Source: Methanobrevibacter thaueri (GTDB lineage: Archaea > Methanobacteriota > Methanobacteria > Methanobacteriales > Methanobacteriaceae). From it: a stretch of 64,000 nt of DNA. Of the stretch, positions 18,609 to 28,437 are shown piece by piece (the first letter of the stretch is position 1; each line of letters begins with the position of its first letter). Below the pieces are notes generated by a model. It was not told where the DNA came from. It was given only the letters and a program-made list of their open reading frames with translations, and searched no databases. The stretch is taken from positions 130,045-194,044 of the forward strand of contig NZ_SUTJ01000001.1 in the NCBI RefSeq assembly GCF_015062915.1, in the 5' to 3' direction. The translations under genes and the position numbers were made by a program.

Positions 18609-18869
18609 TTAACCTATAAGGTCTGCAATATCTTCGCCCTTTGGTGTTAATCTGTATATTCTGTTTTTTCTCTTTTCCTCATTGATGCATTCGGCAACAC
18701 CGCATTCCTTGAGTTCGCGAAGAACCTTTGAAATGTGGTTTGACCTGATTCCAATATCCTCCGCCAAGTCTGTCGGGATCTTATTGGATTCGTTCAATGA
18801 CTTTACAGACCTTTCCCTATAAGAGGAACTTATTACATAACCGTAGGTTTTTAATGTTTCATCATCCAT
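18609..18869 (-). CDS. Winged-helix transcriptional regulator, 86 aa
   Basis: A small MarR/ArsR-like winged helix. The recognition region is KIPTDLAEDIGIRSNHISKV then LRELKECGVAECI, followed by the wing KRKNRIYRLTPKGEDIADLI. There is no ligand domain. An in-frame ATG at 18878 gives three more residues, but the ATG at 18869 has GTGA at better spacing. It is downstream of yjbQ on the same strand. Target genes are unknown. Confidence 0.75.
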   Translation of the reverse strand: MDDETLKTYGYVISSSYRERSVKSLNESNKIPTDLAEDIGIRSNHISKVLRELKECGVAECINEEKRKNRIYRLTPKGEDIADLIG

Positions 18870-18892
18870 AATATTCACATCTTAGTAATATA

Positions 18893-19297
18893 TTATTTCC
18901 CTATTATTGTTAAACTTATTGTTCTTCCATGCCTTGGCCCGTCAAGTTCGACGAAAAACACTGACTGCCATGTGCCCAAATCCAACCTGCTGTTTTTAAT
19001 TGGCAGACACTCGCTTGATGAAAGCAGGAATGATTTCAAGTGTGAACGTGCGTTATTGTCAATCCTGTCATGCTCATATGAGAACTTTTCATCAATCAAA
19101 TTGTCCAATGTGAATTCCAAATCGCTTAAAAGACCAGACTCATTTTCATTGACAACAATTGCTGAAGTTGAGTGTCTTGAAAAGATTGAGACTATTCCGT
19201 TTTCGACATCGATTAAATCATTGATTCTTGATGTGATATCGATGATTTCAAAGTTCTTGTTAGTGTTGATTTTAAAAGAATGAGTTTTGATTTTCAT
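18893..19297 (-). CDS. YjbQ/UPF0047 family protein
   Basis: A 134-aa protein of the YjbQ family, whose members can show weak thiamine-phosphate synthase activity. Conserved text is FSRHSTSAIVVNENESGL, then HDRIDNNARSHLKSFLLSSS, and LDLGTWQSVFFVELDGPRHG with the family's His/Glu/Arg residues. Length is normal. It is followed by the winged-helix gene, so the two are probably co-transcribed. The physiological reaction in archaea is not settled. Confidence 0.88.
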   Translation of the reverse strand: MKIKTHSFKINTNKNFEIIDITSRINDLIDVENGIVSIFSRHSTSAIVVNENESGLLSDLEFTLDNLIDEKFSYEHDRIDNNARSHLKSFLLSSSECLPIKNSRLDLGTWQSVFFVELDGPRHGRTISLTIIGK

Positions 19298-19352
19298 TAA
19301 TAATAATTAGTAATTAATAGTATAAATAAAAGAAAAAAAAGAAAAGAAAATT

Positions 19353-21083
19353 TTATTCAAAATCTTCTCTACGCCAGTACCCATAGATCAGCATTCCCAT
19401 AACGGAAAGAATGCTTAACACTACAAGACCGGATGTATCAGTGATTTCTTTTGAAATCTTGCTTGGAGGTACAATTTCATATGCTTTACCCTCTTCGGAC
19501 ACTTCACCTTCACTGGCATCACCGGCATTAATGTTACCATTAGTCAATGCGCTTTCACCGTTATCTGAGGAATCCTTAAATGACCCTGATGCATTGGTAC
19601 CGTAAACACCTGACTTATTGGAATTTGCATAATGGGCACTGTTTGAAGTTCCATTTTCTCCGTTTCCTTTAGCAACGCCAGTGCTTGCACTGGTTGAAGT
19701 CTGTGAACTAGAACCCTGAGCACCAGTTTTGCCGTCTGTTGACTGTGATGTCTGGGAGTCCTTGTTGTCCCCCTCATCACCTGAGGCAGCCTTATACTTG
19801 TAGGTCACCGGCTTTCCACCAATCATGACTTCCACATCATATTCCTTATCAGGATCAAGAGTGGCATCAATAGTAGCCTTACCATTGACAAACTTCGCAG
19901 TGTAGCGGTTTCCGTTAATGTTGACTGTAGTGTCAAAGGTTCCGAATTCCTTTACGGCCTGACCGCTTGTGTCATACATCTGAAGGCCAATACCGTTCTT
20001 GACTGATATTGTACCCATTTTCATGATTCCTGCAAGAAGCATTGGGCAGACGAATGTGTTTTCGTCATCAGTGGAGTCAAACCAATTGTCACCGAGCTTG
20101 AATGTTGGCAATTCAGGATTGTTTTTGGCCTGATATCCTTCATTATGAGCCAGAACATTGTACTTGACTTCTAATCTTGAAGGATCCCCTTCCTCAGCAG
20201 TCCTGAAATCCGCACCAAACAGCAAACCGTTACCGGATTCAAAAGCCCCCAATTCATAACTAGTGTCTCTACGGTTATAAGTGAATGAATTCGCATTAAT
20301 CACATCATTTTTGGACTGTGAATCAATATAAATTCCATTTGGATTCTCATAAGCCTGATTATGCTTTATGATATTTCCTTTAGAGATATTGAACAATGAA
20401 ATTCCATTGAAATTATTGTGATGAACCGTATTGTTGGTTATGTTACAATAATATATATTGGAAGTTTCAATTCCTGATCTCTTGTTGTATGAGACAATGT
20501 TTTTTGAAATCACTGAATTTTTAACATTCTTCAGTTGAATTCCATTTGAAGTTGCCTTTGAAATATTGTTGTTTGTCAATGCAATATTATCAGAATTCCT
20601 TACTAAAACACAATTTTTACCGCCGGTGATTACGTTCTTGTCAATTGTCACCTTGCTTGATGAGTCGACAATTATTCCATAATCACTATTGGATGCAATA
20701 ATTGTTATTCCAGATAGAACACTGCCTGCGCTATTTGATGTAAAGTAAAATCCGAAAGTGTCAGTTATTCCCAGGCTTTTTGCCTTAGTGTTTAATTGGC
20801 TTGAAGTGTAAACCTTGGAGTTGGTTTTGGATATAATATTCAATTTTTTATCCACAACCAAAGAAACATTATTATATGTTTTGTCTGTAAATTCAAACGT
20901 ATCTCCATCACTGGCTCCATCAAGCATTCCCTGAATATCTTCATTTGACAAATCAGAGGTGATCTGATAATTCACTCCCGCAAGAGTGTTGTCTGTTTGA
21001 TTTTCTTCAGCCGCACTAACGGCAGTCACCAGGAATAAACCGATTAAGCATATGAATAAAATACTTGAAAATCTTTTATTCAT
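19353..21083 (-). CDS. Membrane-anchored beta-helix surface protein, 576 aa
   Basis: A secreted adhesin-like protein. Residues 1-24 are a signal peptide (FSSILFICLIGLFLVTAVSA). Residues about 40-330 form a right-handed parallel beta-helix with NNIS, NNTV and NGI-type rungs. A short beta domain follows (NGNRYTAKFVNGKATIDATL), then a long Ser/Thr/Asn/Gly-rich stalk (residues about 430-530). The C-terminus has a single membrane helix, SGLVVLSILSVMGMLIYGYW, and a charged tail RREDFE. Unlike the other adhesins here it is anchored by a helix and not by Lys-rich Ig repeats. The ATG at 21083 has GGAGAG upstream. It is divergent from the next adhesin. Confidence 0.85.
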   Translation of the reverse strand: MNKRFSSILFICLIGLFLVTAVSAAEENQTDNTLAGVNYQITSDLSNEDIQGMLDGASDGDTFEFTDKTYNNVSLVVDKKLNIISKTNSKVYTSSQLNTKAKSLGITDTFGFYFTSNSAGSVLSGITIIASNSDYGIIVDSSSKVTIDKNVITGGKNCVLVRNSDNIALTNNNISKATSNGIQLKNVKNSVISKNIVSYNKRSGIETSNIYYCNITNNTVHHNNFNGISLFNISKGNIIKHNQAYENPNGIYIDSQSKNDVINANSFTYNRRDTSYELGAFESGNGLLFGADFRTAEEGDPSRLEVKYNVLAHNEGYQAKNNPELPTFKLGDNWFDSTDDENTFVCPMLLAGIMKMGTISVKNGIGLQMYDTSGQAVKEFGTFDTTVNINGNRYTAKFVNGKATIDATLDPDKEYDVEVMIGGKPVTYKYKAASGDEGDNKDSQTSQSTDGKTGAQGSSSQTSTSASTGVAKGNGENGTSNSAHYANSNKSGVYGTNASGSFKDSSDNGESALTNGNINAGDASEGEVSEEGKAYEIVPPSKISKEITDTSGLVVLSILSVMGMLIYGYWRREDFE

Positions 21084-21448
21084 ATCTGTCTCTCCGGTAT
21101 ATACTTATAATCAATATATTACCAATCATGTGAAATTATTTTACTATTGATTGATAATATGTAGTTAAAATGGACCTGTTGCTTTTAAAGAGCAACGAAT
21201 TATATTAACTTTAATATTGACTATATAATAAAATATTTATTCCATATTAGTATATAAACTTTGTTGAAAACTATGGAAAATAAAGCATATGCACGCTTTA
21301 TACTGCTTACATACATTATTAACAATGTTATATCATTAATTAAAGATATTTAAATTTAAATATGATAAAAAATACAATATAAATTGTCTTGCTTATCGAT
21401 TTGTTAAAGCAATACACGAATACAAAAAAATTAAAAAGGGAGAAAAAA
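21084..21448. promoter_or_regulatory. Divergent promoter region between two adhesin genes
   Basis: A 365-bp AT-rich region with no gene. It holds an inverted repeat GTTGCT-N7-AGCAAC at 21178-21196, several TATA-like stretches, and TTAACaatGTTAT at 21319-21331. The last is a 3-bp-spacer relative of the ATAAC-N4-GTTAT sites found elsewhere. No regulator is identified. Confidence 0.4.
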
Positions 21449-24400
21449 ATGAAAAAAAAGAGTTTAATACTTGCTATACTTCTTCTATTTGTTGTAATAA
21501 TGAGTTCAAGTTCTGTATTTGCTGAAGAGATTACAGACGATACTCAACTACAACAAAATGACGATATAGTAATTGAAGAAACTGACGATGATAAATTATC
21601 ATCAGAACAGACAATTACCGCTGGTTCAACTAGCGAACAAATACAGGAAAAGATCAATCAAATGTCCGATGGGGACACTTTGAACTTCGAGGCTGGAGAC
21701 TATAGCGACATCTGTATCTACATTGACAAGAACATTACAGTAAACGGTAATGGCGCAAAGTTGATAGGATATGACACTCCTTCAAAAGACAACACTCCAG
21801 ACCTAATTTGGAAACCAACAAATGAAAGCGGATATGCAATTGGAAACTTCGCAACATTATACATACTAAAAACAACCGGAGTTACAATAAACGGATTGAC
21901 CATAGTTGGAGGTGCAAACAGTGCTCAAACTTACTCCAATGCAGTGGTCTATGCATATCAGGCTAAAAACATAACATTAACCAACAACATCATTGACGGA
22001 TCATCATGGGGATTATACTTCCAAATGTGTAGTGATGGAATTGTTAAGGGAAATACAATTAAAGACCAAGCAGTTACCGGATTTTTAAACTTCGGTTCAG
22101 CTAGAACCCAAATAGAAAATAATAAAATCATCAATGCTAAAAACCATGGTATTGACGTTAGACACGGAACCGGACCAAATGTTCAAGTGATAAACAACAC
22201 AGTAATAGGTTCTAAAGAAGGAATCTATCTCATGCACTCACAAGGCCACACCGCAGCAAACAATACACTTATTAACTGTACTATCAGTTCAATTTCATGT
22301 TACGGATCATCCAACATCAACATCAAAGGAAACAAAATGCAAAAATCAAGAATTGGAATATTATTAGGCGGAGGATACAAGAACATCACTGTTGGGGAAA
22401 ACACCTTCTCTTTAGATAACCTGCCATTCCCACCAACCTTTGTTTACTATGTTGCTGAAGCAAAAGTAGATTATCAAAGCGCTACCAAAATGATGGGTAC
22501 ATTTAGCGATATGTCAAGTTATTCACCAAATTACATCGCATTCACAGGAATTGATGCTCCTAAAGACATTGCAATTGACTATGACACTATCTTGACAAAA
22601 ACCGGAACTGTACATGAGGTTCCTGAAGGATACACAAGTTCACAAATTCAAGCCATTATCGATGGCATGAGCGATGGCGACTCCTTAAGCTTTGCTGAAA
22701 ATGCAGTTTATAATGACATTTGCATCTACACCGATAAAAACATTAAAATATTCGGAAATAATGCTACATTAATCGGACTCACTAACATTGACATTAACAA
22801 TTTACCTGAAAAAATTAGAAACTCAACTGAAAATGGAGGATATGCTATTGCATACCGTGCAGTATTATATGTAGTGAACAGTACTGGAGCAGTAGTCAGT
22901 GACCTGAATATCAAGGCTCAATACACAGGATATGACACTACAAAAGTAACAACAACTACTGATGAATATAAAACAGCCGGAATCTATGCAACAGGAAATA
23001 AAAACATGGTAATTACCGGATGTGACATTACCGGTGCATCATGGGGTATTTTCGGAGAATACTCTTCAAACAGCATCATCAGTAAAAATACAGTGCATGA
23101 CATCTACACTACCGGTATCATGAACTTCGGTTCCCCAAATGCAATCATTGTTGAAAACACAATCACAAATGCGGTCAACCATGGTATTGACACCAGACAC
23201 GGAACCGGACCTAATGTAACAATCGCATTCAACACCATTGCAGGTGCAAAAGAAGGAATATATCTCATGCACTCCAAAGGCCACAGTGTCTACAACAACA
23301 CAGTGAAAGACTGTAAAATAAGTGGAATTACTGCATACGGATCTGGAAACGAAGCTATATTCAACAACACAATTTCCGGAAGCAGAATTGGCATTTTACT
23401 TGGTGGAGGATACTACAACGTGACAATCGGTGAAAACTCATATACATTAGATTACTTGCCATTCCCACCTACTTTTGTTACTTACCTTGCAAGAGCAGAC
23501 AACAAGTACCAAAGCGCTAATGGAGTTATGAGAACTTACTCAGATAAGGAAACCATTACAATCAACGCTCCTGATGTAACCTCTGAATTAAATCAGGACA
23601 GTGCATTGACCATTACATTAATTGACCAAAACAATAAAGTAATGGCTGGAAAAGCAGTTTCAGTTAAACTCAATAATGTAACTTATAATGTGACAACTGA
23701 TGAGAAAGGTATTGCAACTCTTCCTATTGATTTGCCAGTAGGAACATTTACAGCAGAAATTAGCTTTGCGGGAAGCGACAACTATGCAGCTGCAACTTCA
23801 AATGCTTCCGTGACAATCAATAAAATCACTACTGCATTAACCGCAGCGAACAAAAACGTTTACTTGCAAGCGATTGCTAAAGGCAGCAAATACCAAGTAA
23901 CCCTCAAGGATGCAAACGGAAAAGCAATAGCTGGAAAAGAAATACTTGTCAGTTTCAACGGCAAAACCTACAAGGCAACAACCAATGCAAACGGTGTTGC
24001 TACAGTTACTTTAAAAGCTACAAAAACCGGATCTTTAAGGGCAACAGTCAAATTCGCTGGTGATGACACATACAAGGCAGCAAGCAAAACCGCTACTGTT
24101 AAAGTCACCAAGGAGGCTTCCAAATTGACTGCTAAAAAGAAAACTTTCAAGGCTAAAACCAAAACCAAAAAGTACACAGTTACCTTGAAATCCAAATCTG
24201 GTAAAGCGATTTCAAAAGCAAAAGTTACCATCAAAGTTAAAGGCAAAAAATACACTGCAAAAACCAATGCTAAAGGTAAGGCAACCTTTAAAATTACCAA
24301 ATTGACTAAAAAAGGCAAACACAAAGCCACAGTCACATTTGCAGGTAACAAGTACTTTAACAAAGTAAGTAAAAAAGTAAAAATAACAGTTAAAAAATAG
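21449..24400 (+). CDS. Adhesin-like protein with duplicated beta-helix and Ig-like tail, 983 aa
   Basis: A secreted surface protein. The start is the ATG at 21449, preceded by AAGGGAG and followed by a signal peptide (KKKSLILAILLLFVVIMSSS). Two beta-helix modules of about 345 aa follow in tandem; both contain GAKEGIYLMHS, SRIGILLGGGY and PFPPTFV, offset by 1035 bp. The last 300 residues are Big_1-like Ig repeats with NGKTYKATTNANGVATVTLK-type text, growing steadily richer in lysine towards the end (KVSKKVKITVKK). There is no C-terminal membrane helix, so retention probably depends on the basic tail binding the wall. A hairpin and T-run at 24401-24436 follow. Confidence 0.88.
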   Translation: MKKKSLILAILLLFVVIMSSSSVFAEEITDDTQLQQNDDIVIEETDDDKLSSEQTITAGSTSEQIQEKINQMSDGDTLNFEAGDYSDICIYIDKNITVNGNGAKLIGYDTPSKDNTPDLIWKPTNESGYAIGNFATLYILKTTGVTINGLTIVGGANSAQTYSNAVVYAYQAKNITLTNNIIDGSSWGLYFQMCSDGIVKGNTIKDQAVTGFLNFGSARTQIENNKIINAKNHGIDVRHGTGPNVQVINNTVIGSKEGIYLMHSQGHTAANNTLINCTISSISCYGSSNINIKGNKMQKSRIGILLGGGYKNITVGENTFSLDNLPFPPTFVYYVAEAKVDYQSATKMMGTFSDMSSYSPNYIAFTGIDAPKDIAIDYDTILTKTGTVHEVPEGYTSSQIQAIIDGMSDGDSLSFAENAVYNDICIYTDKNIKIFGNNATLIGLTNIDINNLPEKIRNSTENGGYAIAYRAVLYVVNSTGAVVSDLNIKAQYTGYDTTKVTTTTDEYKTAGIYATGNKNMVITGCDITGASWGIFGEYSSNSIISKNTVHDIYTTGIMNFGSPNAIIVENTITNAVNHGIDTRHGTGPNVTIAFNTIAGAKEGIYLMHSKGHSVYNNTVKDCKISGITAYGSGNEAIFNNTISGSRIGILLGGGYYNVTIGENSYTLDYLPFPPTFVTYLARADNKYQSANGVMRTYSDKETITINAPDVTSELNQDSALTITLIDQNNKVMAGKAVSVKLNNVTYNVTTDEKGIATLPIDLPVGTFTAEISFAGSDNYAAATSNASVTINKITTALTAANKNVYLQAIAKGSKYQVTLKDANGKAIAGKEILVSFNGKTYKATTNANGVATVTLKATKTGSLRATVKFAGDDTYKAASKTATVKVTKEASKLTAKKKTFKAKTKTKKYTVTLKSKSGKAISKAKVTIKVKGKKYTAKTNAKGKATFKITKLTKKGKHKATVTFAGNKYFNKVSKKVKITVKK

Positions 24401-24436
24401 AAGAGATTGATTCTCTTCTTAAATTTTCTTTTTTTT
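24401..24436 (+). terminator. Hairpin plus T-run after the 983-aa adhesin
   Basis: AAGAGA-N5-TCTCTT at 24401-24417 directly follows the stop codon, and a T-rich run follows at 24421-24436. This fits a transcription end for the adhesin gene. Confidence 0.55.
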
Positions 24437-24446
24437 AAAAAAATAA

Positions 24447-24662
24447 TTAATAATATTTGTTTTTTCTATCGATTGCAGCGTAAATGATGAATAATCCTAT
24501 GATTATCAGCACTAGCTGTGGAAATATTGCTGCGATGATTGCAGGAATTATTCCCAGGTTAACCAGCAACCATAAGACACCGTAAATCACTATTATTGCA
24601 CCGAATACGATAGCTATCTTATAGAGAAGATCCCTGATATCCGGAATGTCAAACATTGGCAT
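24447..24662 (-). CDS. Small two-span membrane protein, 71 aa
   Basis: A short hydrophobic protein with two membrane helices (IAIVFGAIIVIYGVLWLLV and VLIIIGLFIIYAA) and a charged C-terminus DRKNKYY. No family recognised. It follows rpiA by 7 bp on the same strand, so it is probably the last gene of the egsA-UPF0179-rpiA unit. Confidence 0.6.
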   Translation of the reverse strand: MPMFDIPDIRDLLYKIAIVFGAIIVIYGVLWLLVNLGIIPAIIAAIFPQLVLIIIGLFIIYAAIDRKNKYY

Positions 24663-24669
24663 GTTATCA

Positions 24670-25356
24670 CTATAACTCTTTTGTGCCGTCGTCGGTTCCG
24701 ATTATGACCTTGTCAACCATCTGTGAGAATATACCGTTTTCAACGACCCCTGGAATTGAATTTAAATCAATTTCCAAGTGTGCAGGAGATTCTATCTCAT
24801 CAAACTTGGCATCAATGACGAAGTTGCCGTTATCAGTGATTACAGGACCGTCCTTTCTTTGAGCCATCCTAATCTCACAAGTAGCACCCATGTCCTCAAG
24901 GGCTTTAATTACCATACGAGATGCATCAGGCAATACCTCAACAGGCACTGGAAATGCTCCTAAGGATTCTACAACCTTGGATTCGTCAACAATCACTATG
25001 AACTTGTCTGCAGCATAATCTACAATCTTTTCCTTGGTGTGTGCTGCTCCTCCACCTTTTATCAAGTTAAATTCAGAGTCCACCTCATCGGCACCATCAA
25101 CAGATAAATCGATGTCATGCTCTTCAAGGGTGGTTATAGGTATGTTCCATTGTTTTGCAATCAAAAGTGACTGGAATGATGTCGGAATTCCTAAAACCTT
25201 GATTCCTTCTTCCTTGATTCTCATTCCCACCTTTTCAATGAAAAAGTGTGTGGTTGAACCTGTTCCAAGTCCTAAAACCATTCCATCCTCAACATATTCA
25301 GCTGCCTTGTATCCTGCATTCTTTTTGGCAGAACTATTACTACTGGTATCTTTCAT
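24670..25356 (-). CDS. rpiA: Ribose-5-phosphate isomerase A
   Basis: A 228-aa RpiA that interconverts ribose-5-phosphate and ribulose-5-phosphate. Motifs are [13 protein letters not shown], the catalytic-site text [20 protein letters not shown] and [11 protein letters not shown], and the end [19 protein letters not shown]. Length is normal. It abuts UPF0179 (1 bp), in an operon led by egsA. In methanogens it serves nucleotide sugar and pentose supply. Confidence 0.96.
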   Translation of the reverse strand: MKDTSSNSSAKKNAGYKAAEYVEDGMVLGLGTGSTTHFFIEKVGMRIKEEGIKVLGIPTSFQSLLIAKQWNIPITTLEEHDIDLSVDGADEVDSEFNLIKGGGAAHTKEKIVDYAADKFIVIVDESKVVESLGAFPVPVEVLPDASRMVIKALEDMGATCEIRMAQRKDGPVITDNGNFVIDAKFDEIESPAHLEIDLNSIPGVVENGIFSQMVDKVIIGTDDGTKEL

Positions 25357-25794
25357 TTATATCACAAATCCTAAAGTGAGTTTATTAAGTTTATATCCTT
25401 TCTTACATTCCCCTTTATGTTTTCCATCGCTTTCCAAAACGATGCACTTGTCGTTTTCAGCCAAGCCGTCAGGGAAACATAAGTCATGGTAATCACATTT
25501 CTCGTCACAATCTGGAGCATTATATGTGAATGTTGATCCTTCAAAAATACTTTTAGAAGTGGTTAATAGGTCTATTTTAGCTCTGTCGACTTCAACAGGA
25601 ATAACAATACCCTCTGCATGTATTGGACATTTTTGTTCGTTTTCCTTAACATCAACAACAACATATTTTCTGTTCAGTTCAAGGTTTCCAACACAGGATG
25701 ATTTGAATCTGCATGTTTCGCATTCATCAGCAGGCCCAAGGAAAACGAATTCCTGTCCTTTTTTAGCCAAATCCTTACCAATCAATGTTATCAT
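25357..25794 (-). CDS. UPF0179 family protein, Cys-rich
   Basis: A 145-aa archaeal protein of the UPF0179 family, function unknown. Cysteines appear in clusters that could bind metal: CETCRFKSSCVGNL, CPIHAEGI, and CDEKCDYHDLCFP. It begins MITLIGKDLAKKGQEFVFLG. It is packed between egsA and rpiA with no spacer, so it is translated from the same mRNA. The Cys pattern suggests an Fe-S or zinc protein, which is inference. Confidence 0.85.
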   Translation of the reverse strand: MITLIGKDLAKKGQEFVFLGPADECETCRFKSSCVGNLELNRKYVVVDVKENEQKCPIHAEGIVIPVEVDRAKIDLLTTSKSIFEGSTFTYNAPDCDEKCDYHDLCFPDGLAENDKCIVLESDGKHKGECKKGYKLNKLTLGFVI

Positions 25795-26838
25795 CTAAAT
25801 CACCTCTGTTTTATAGGCAAGCTCGTAGGCCGCCTCTTTTGAAATTCCATTGTCTCCAAGTATGGTGTATCTTTCAGGTCTGATAGTATGAGCCATCATC
25901 AATGCTTCAATCACATCCTCATCGGCAATGCCGATTTCAGCTGCAGTGGTTGGTGCCTGAACCGCCTTAAGGGCGTTTCTTATTGCCTTCCAGTCCCCTC
26001 CATGAAGGTACATCATCAGTATGGTACCTATTCCACATTGCTCTCCATGCAAGGCAGGCTTGTCAAGAATCTTGTCAAGGGCATGTGAGAAGAGATGCTC
26101 TGATCCGCTTGCTGGACGGGATGAACCTGCAATGCTTATCGCCATTCCTCCGCTGAATAGGGATTTCATGACTATGCGCGCACTTGCCTCAAGATTAGGC
26201 TTGATGTTAGCCACATTGTCGGTTATGAGATGTGCTGACATTATTGACAGTGCAGCGGCTGATTCGCTTATAGGTTCATGCTTGAGTCTGTGAGCCAATT
26301 CCCAATCCTTGATTGCTGTGAAGTTGGAAATCAAATCCGCACAACCTGCCGCAAGCAGTCTGAATGGAGACTGTGCAATGATTTCAGTGTCTGCAATGAC
26401 CGCTATAGGTGACTGTGCCTTAGCGGATGTTGATGTATTGGGATTTTTAATTGAAGCCAAAGGAGATACGATACCATCATGTGAAGCGGTTGTCGGCATG
26501 GATACGAAGTAAACACCCTGATTATGTGAGGACAGTTTTGCAACATCAATCACCTTTCCCCCACCGATTCCAAGAACTGTGGTGTCTGGAGTGATTAATT
26601 CCTCAACTTCTGATATTGATTCATAGGTTGCCCTCTTGACTTTTATGACATCCCATTCAATATCCTGCTTTTCAAGGCTTTCCATTACAGGAACTGCACC
26701 AACATCATATGTATGGTCACCTGTAACGATTAAAATCTTTTTATCCAAATGCAAAGACTTGCAAATGTCACCAGTATCCTTTATGATACCCGGATCAATG
26801 TAGACTTCACGTGGCATCTGTATTTTCCTGTTGCTCAT
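25795..26838 (-). CDS. egsA: sn-Glycerol-1-phosphate dehydrogenase
   Basis: A 347-aa enzyme that reduces dihydroxyacetone phosphate to sn-glycerol-1-phosphate, the archaeal lipid backbone. NAD(P)-binding GIGGGKVIDVAK and TTASHDGIVSP are present, plus metal-ligand regions CADLISN and LHGEQCGIGTILMMYLHGG. It is a member of the iron-containing alcohol dehydrogenase/G1PDH family. It leads a tight four-gene leftward unit. Together with other archaeal genes it fixes the domain of this genome. Confidence 0.95.
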   Translation of the reverse strand: MSNRKIQMPREVYIDPGIIKDTGDICKSLHLDKKILIVTGDHTYDVGAVPVMESLEKQDIEWDVIKVKRATYESISEVEELITPDTTVLGIGGGKVIDVAKLSSHNQGVYFVSMPTTASHDGIVSPLASIKNPNTSTSAKAQSPIAVIADTEIIAQSPFRLLAAGCADLISNFTAIKDWELAHRLKHEPISESAAALSIMSAHLITDNVANIKPNLEASARIVMKSLFSGGMAISIAGSSRPASGSEHLFSHALDKILDKPALHGEQCGIGTILMMYLHGGDWKAIRNALKAVQAPTTAAEIGIADEDVIEALMMAHTIRPERYTILGDNGISKEAAYELAYKTEVI

Positions 26839-27026
26839 ATTATCTCCTAAAATAAATTATACATTAATATATATGTATGAAATAATTATAAATAACTTTT
26901 CAATTCAACAAACTCATAAAAATGATTCACCCAACATAACCAATTTCCCATTTAAATTTACATAATTAAATTTAATACTCATTAAAAACAGATAATTTAA
27001 TATTATAAAAAATTATTTTAGGTGAT

Positions 27027-28430
27027 ATGGTGGAAAATTTTGACGAATGGTTTCATGACATTTTAGAACAAGCAGACATTACTGATTCAAGATATCCTAT
27101 TAAGGGAATGGCAGTTTGGAGGCCTTACGGTTTTCAGATAAGAAAACATTCCATGAACATAATCAAAAACTTATTGGATAAGGATCATGATGAGGTTCTC
27201 TTCCCAATGCTTGTTCCTGAAAGCGAACTTGCAAAGGAAGGAATACACGTTAAAGGATTTGAGGATGAGGTTTACTGGGTTACAAAAGGAGGTCAAAGGG
27301 ACCTCAACGAACAGCTCGCATTAAGGCCTACCAGTGAAACAGCAATATATCCAATGTATTCATTATGGATCAGGACACACATTGACCTTCCAATCAAAAT
27401 GTATCAAATCGTGAACACTTTCAGATACGAGACAAAACACACAAGACCGTTAATAAGGGTAAGGGAGATTACAACATTCAAGGAAGCACACACTGCCCAT
27501 GCAACCAAGGAAGAGTCCGATGAGCAGGTTGAGGATTTCGTTGAAATGTACAAGGAATTCTTTGATGATTTGGGATTGGCCTACCTCATTTCAAAAAGGC
27601 CTGAATGGGACAAGTTCCCAGGCGCCGACTACACAATGGCATTTGACGTCATAATGCCAAACGGAAAGACCCTCCAGATTGGTACAATCCACAACCTTGG
27701 CCAGACATTCGCAAAAACATTCGACATAACCTTTGAGGACAAGGACGGTGAGCACAAGCTCGTTTACCAGACTTGTGCAGGACTGTCCGACAGGGTAATC
27801 GCATCAGTCATTGGAATGCATGGGGACGATAAGGGTTTACGCCTTCCACCAAAAGTATCACCTAATCAGGTAACCATTATTCCAATCCTCTTCAAGAAAG
27901 GAAAAGAGGAAGTTCTTGGCAAATGCGCTGAAATCAAGGAGCAATTAGAAGCAAAAGGATTGAGAGTCAACATCGACGACCGTGACATCAGACCGGGCAA
28001 GAAATTCAATGATTGGGAGCTCAAGGGAACACCAATCAAGCTGGAACTTGGACCAAGGGATCTTGAAAACAACATTACAATAGCAATGCAAAGGGACATT
28101 GAAGAGAAGATTGAACTCCCATTGGATGACAATCTCGCAGATAATGTGATTGACTTGCTAGACAAATCATCCGAAAGCCTATCCAAGCAATCATGGGACT
28201 TCCAGGAAGAACACGTCAAGTTCGCAGAAAACCTTGATGAAATTCCTGAACTTATCGAAGCCGGAAACGTTGTTAGATTCTACTGGTGCGGAGAAGAGGA
28301 AGTCGGACACGAAATCGAAGAGAAAACCGGTTATGACGTTTTAGGAATTCAGGAAGAAGTGTCCGAAGGAAAATGCATAGCCAGTGGAAAAGACGCCAAA
28401 TACATTGCATTGATTGCTAAAACATACTAG
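27027..28430 (+). CDS. proS: Prolyl-tRNA synthetase, archaeal/eukaryotic type
   Basis: A 467-aa class IIa synthetase. Class II motifs are seen in [18 protein letters not shown], the arginine-rich [20 protein letters not shown], and [20 protein letters not shown]. The tail ([20 protein letters not shown], ending IALIAKTY) is the archaeal C-terminal domain. The ATG at 27027 has GGTGAT upstream. Three more genes follow closely on the same strand (cofC, thiD, DGC protein). Confidence 0.97.
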   Translation: MVENFDEWFHDILEQADITDSRYPIKGMAVWRPYGFQIRKHSMNIIKNLLDKDHDEVLFPMLVPESELAKEGIHVKGFEDEVYWVTKGGQRDLNEQLALRPTSETAIYPMYSLWIRTHIDLPIKMYQIVNTFRYETKHTRPLIRVREITTFKEAHTAHATKEESDEQVEDFVEMYKEFFDDLGLAYLISKRPEWDKFPGADYTMAFDVIMPNGKTLQIGTIHNLGQTFAKTFDITFEDKDGEHKLVYQTCAGLSDRVIASVIGMHGDDKGLRLPPKVSPNQVTIIPILFKKGKEEVLGKCAEIKEQLEAKGLRVNIDDRDIRPGKKFNDWELKGTPIKLELGPRDLENNITIAMQRDIEEKIELPLDDNLADNVIDLLDKSSESLSKQSWDFQEEHVKFAENLDEIPELIEAGNVVRFYWCGEEEVGHEIEEKTGYDVLGIQEEVSEGKCIASGKDAKYIALIAKTY

Positions 28431-28437
28431 TGATAAT

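Noticed and set aside
23968-24363. Long minus-strand open frame rich in Val/Leu/Phe opposite the adhesin Ig tail
   Set aside because: It is the mirror of lysine-rich repeat codons; the same kind of shadow occurs opposite every Lys-rich adhesin tail in the window, and it has no ribosome binding site.
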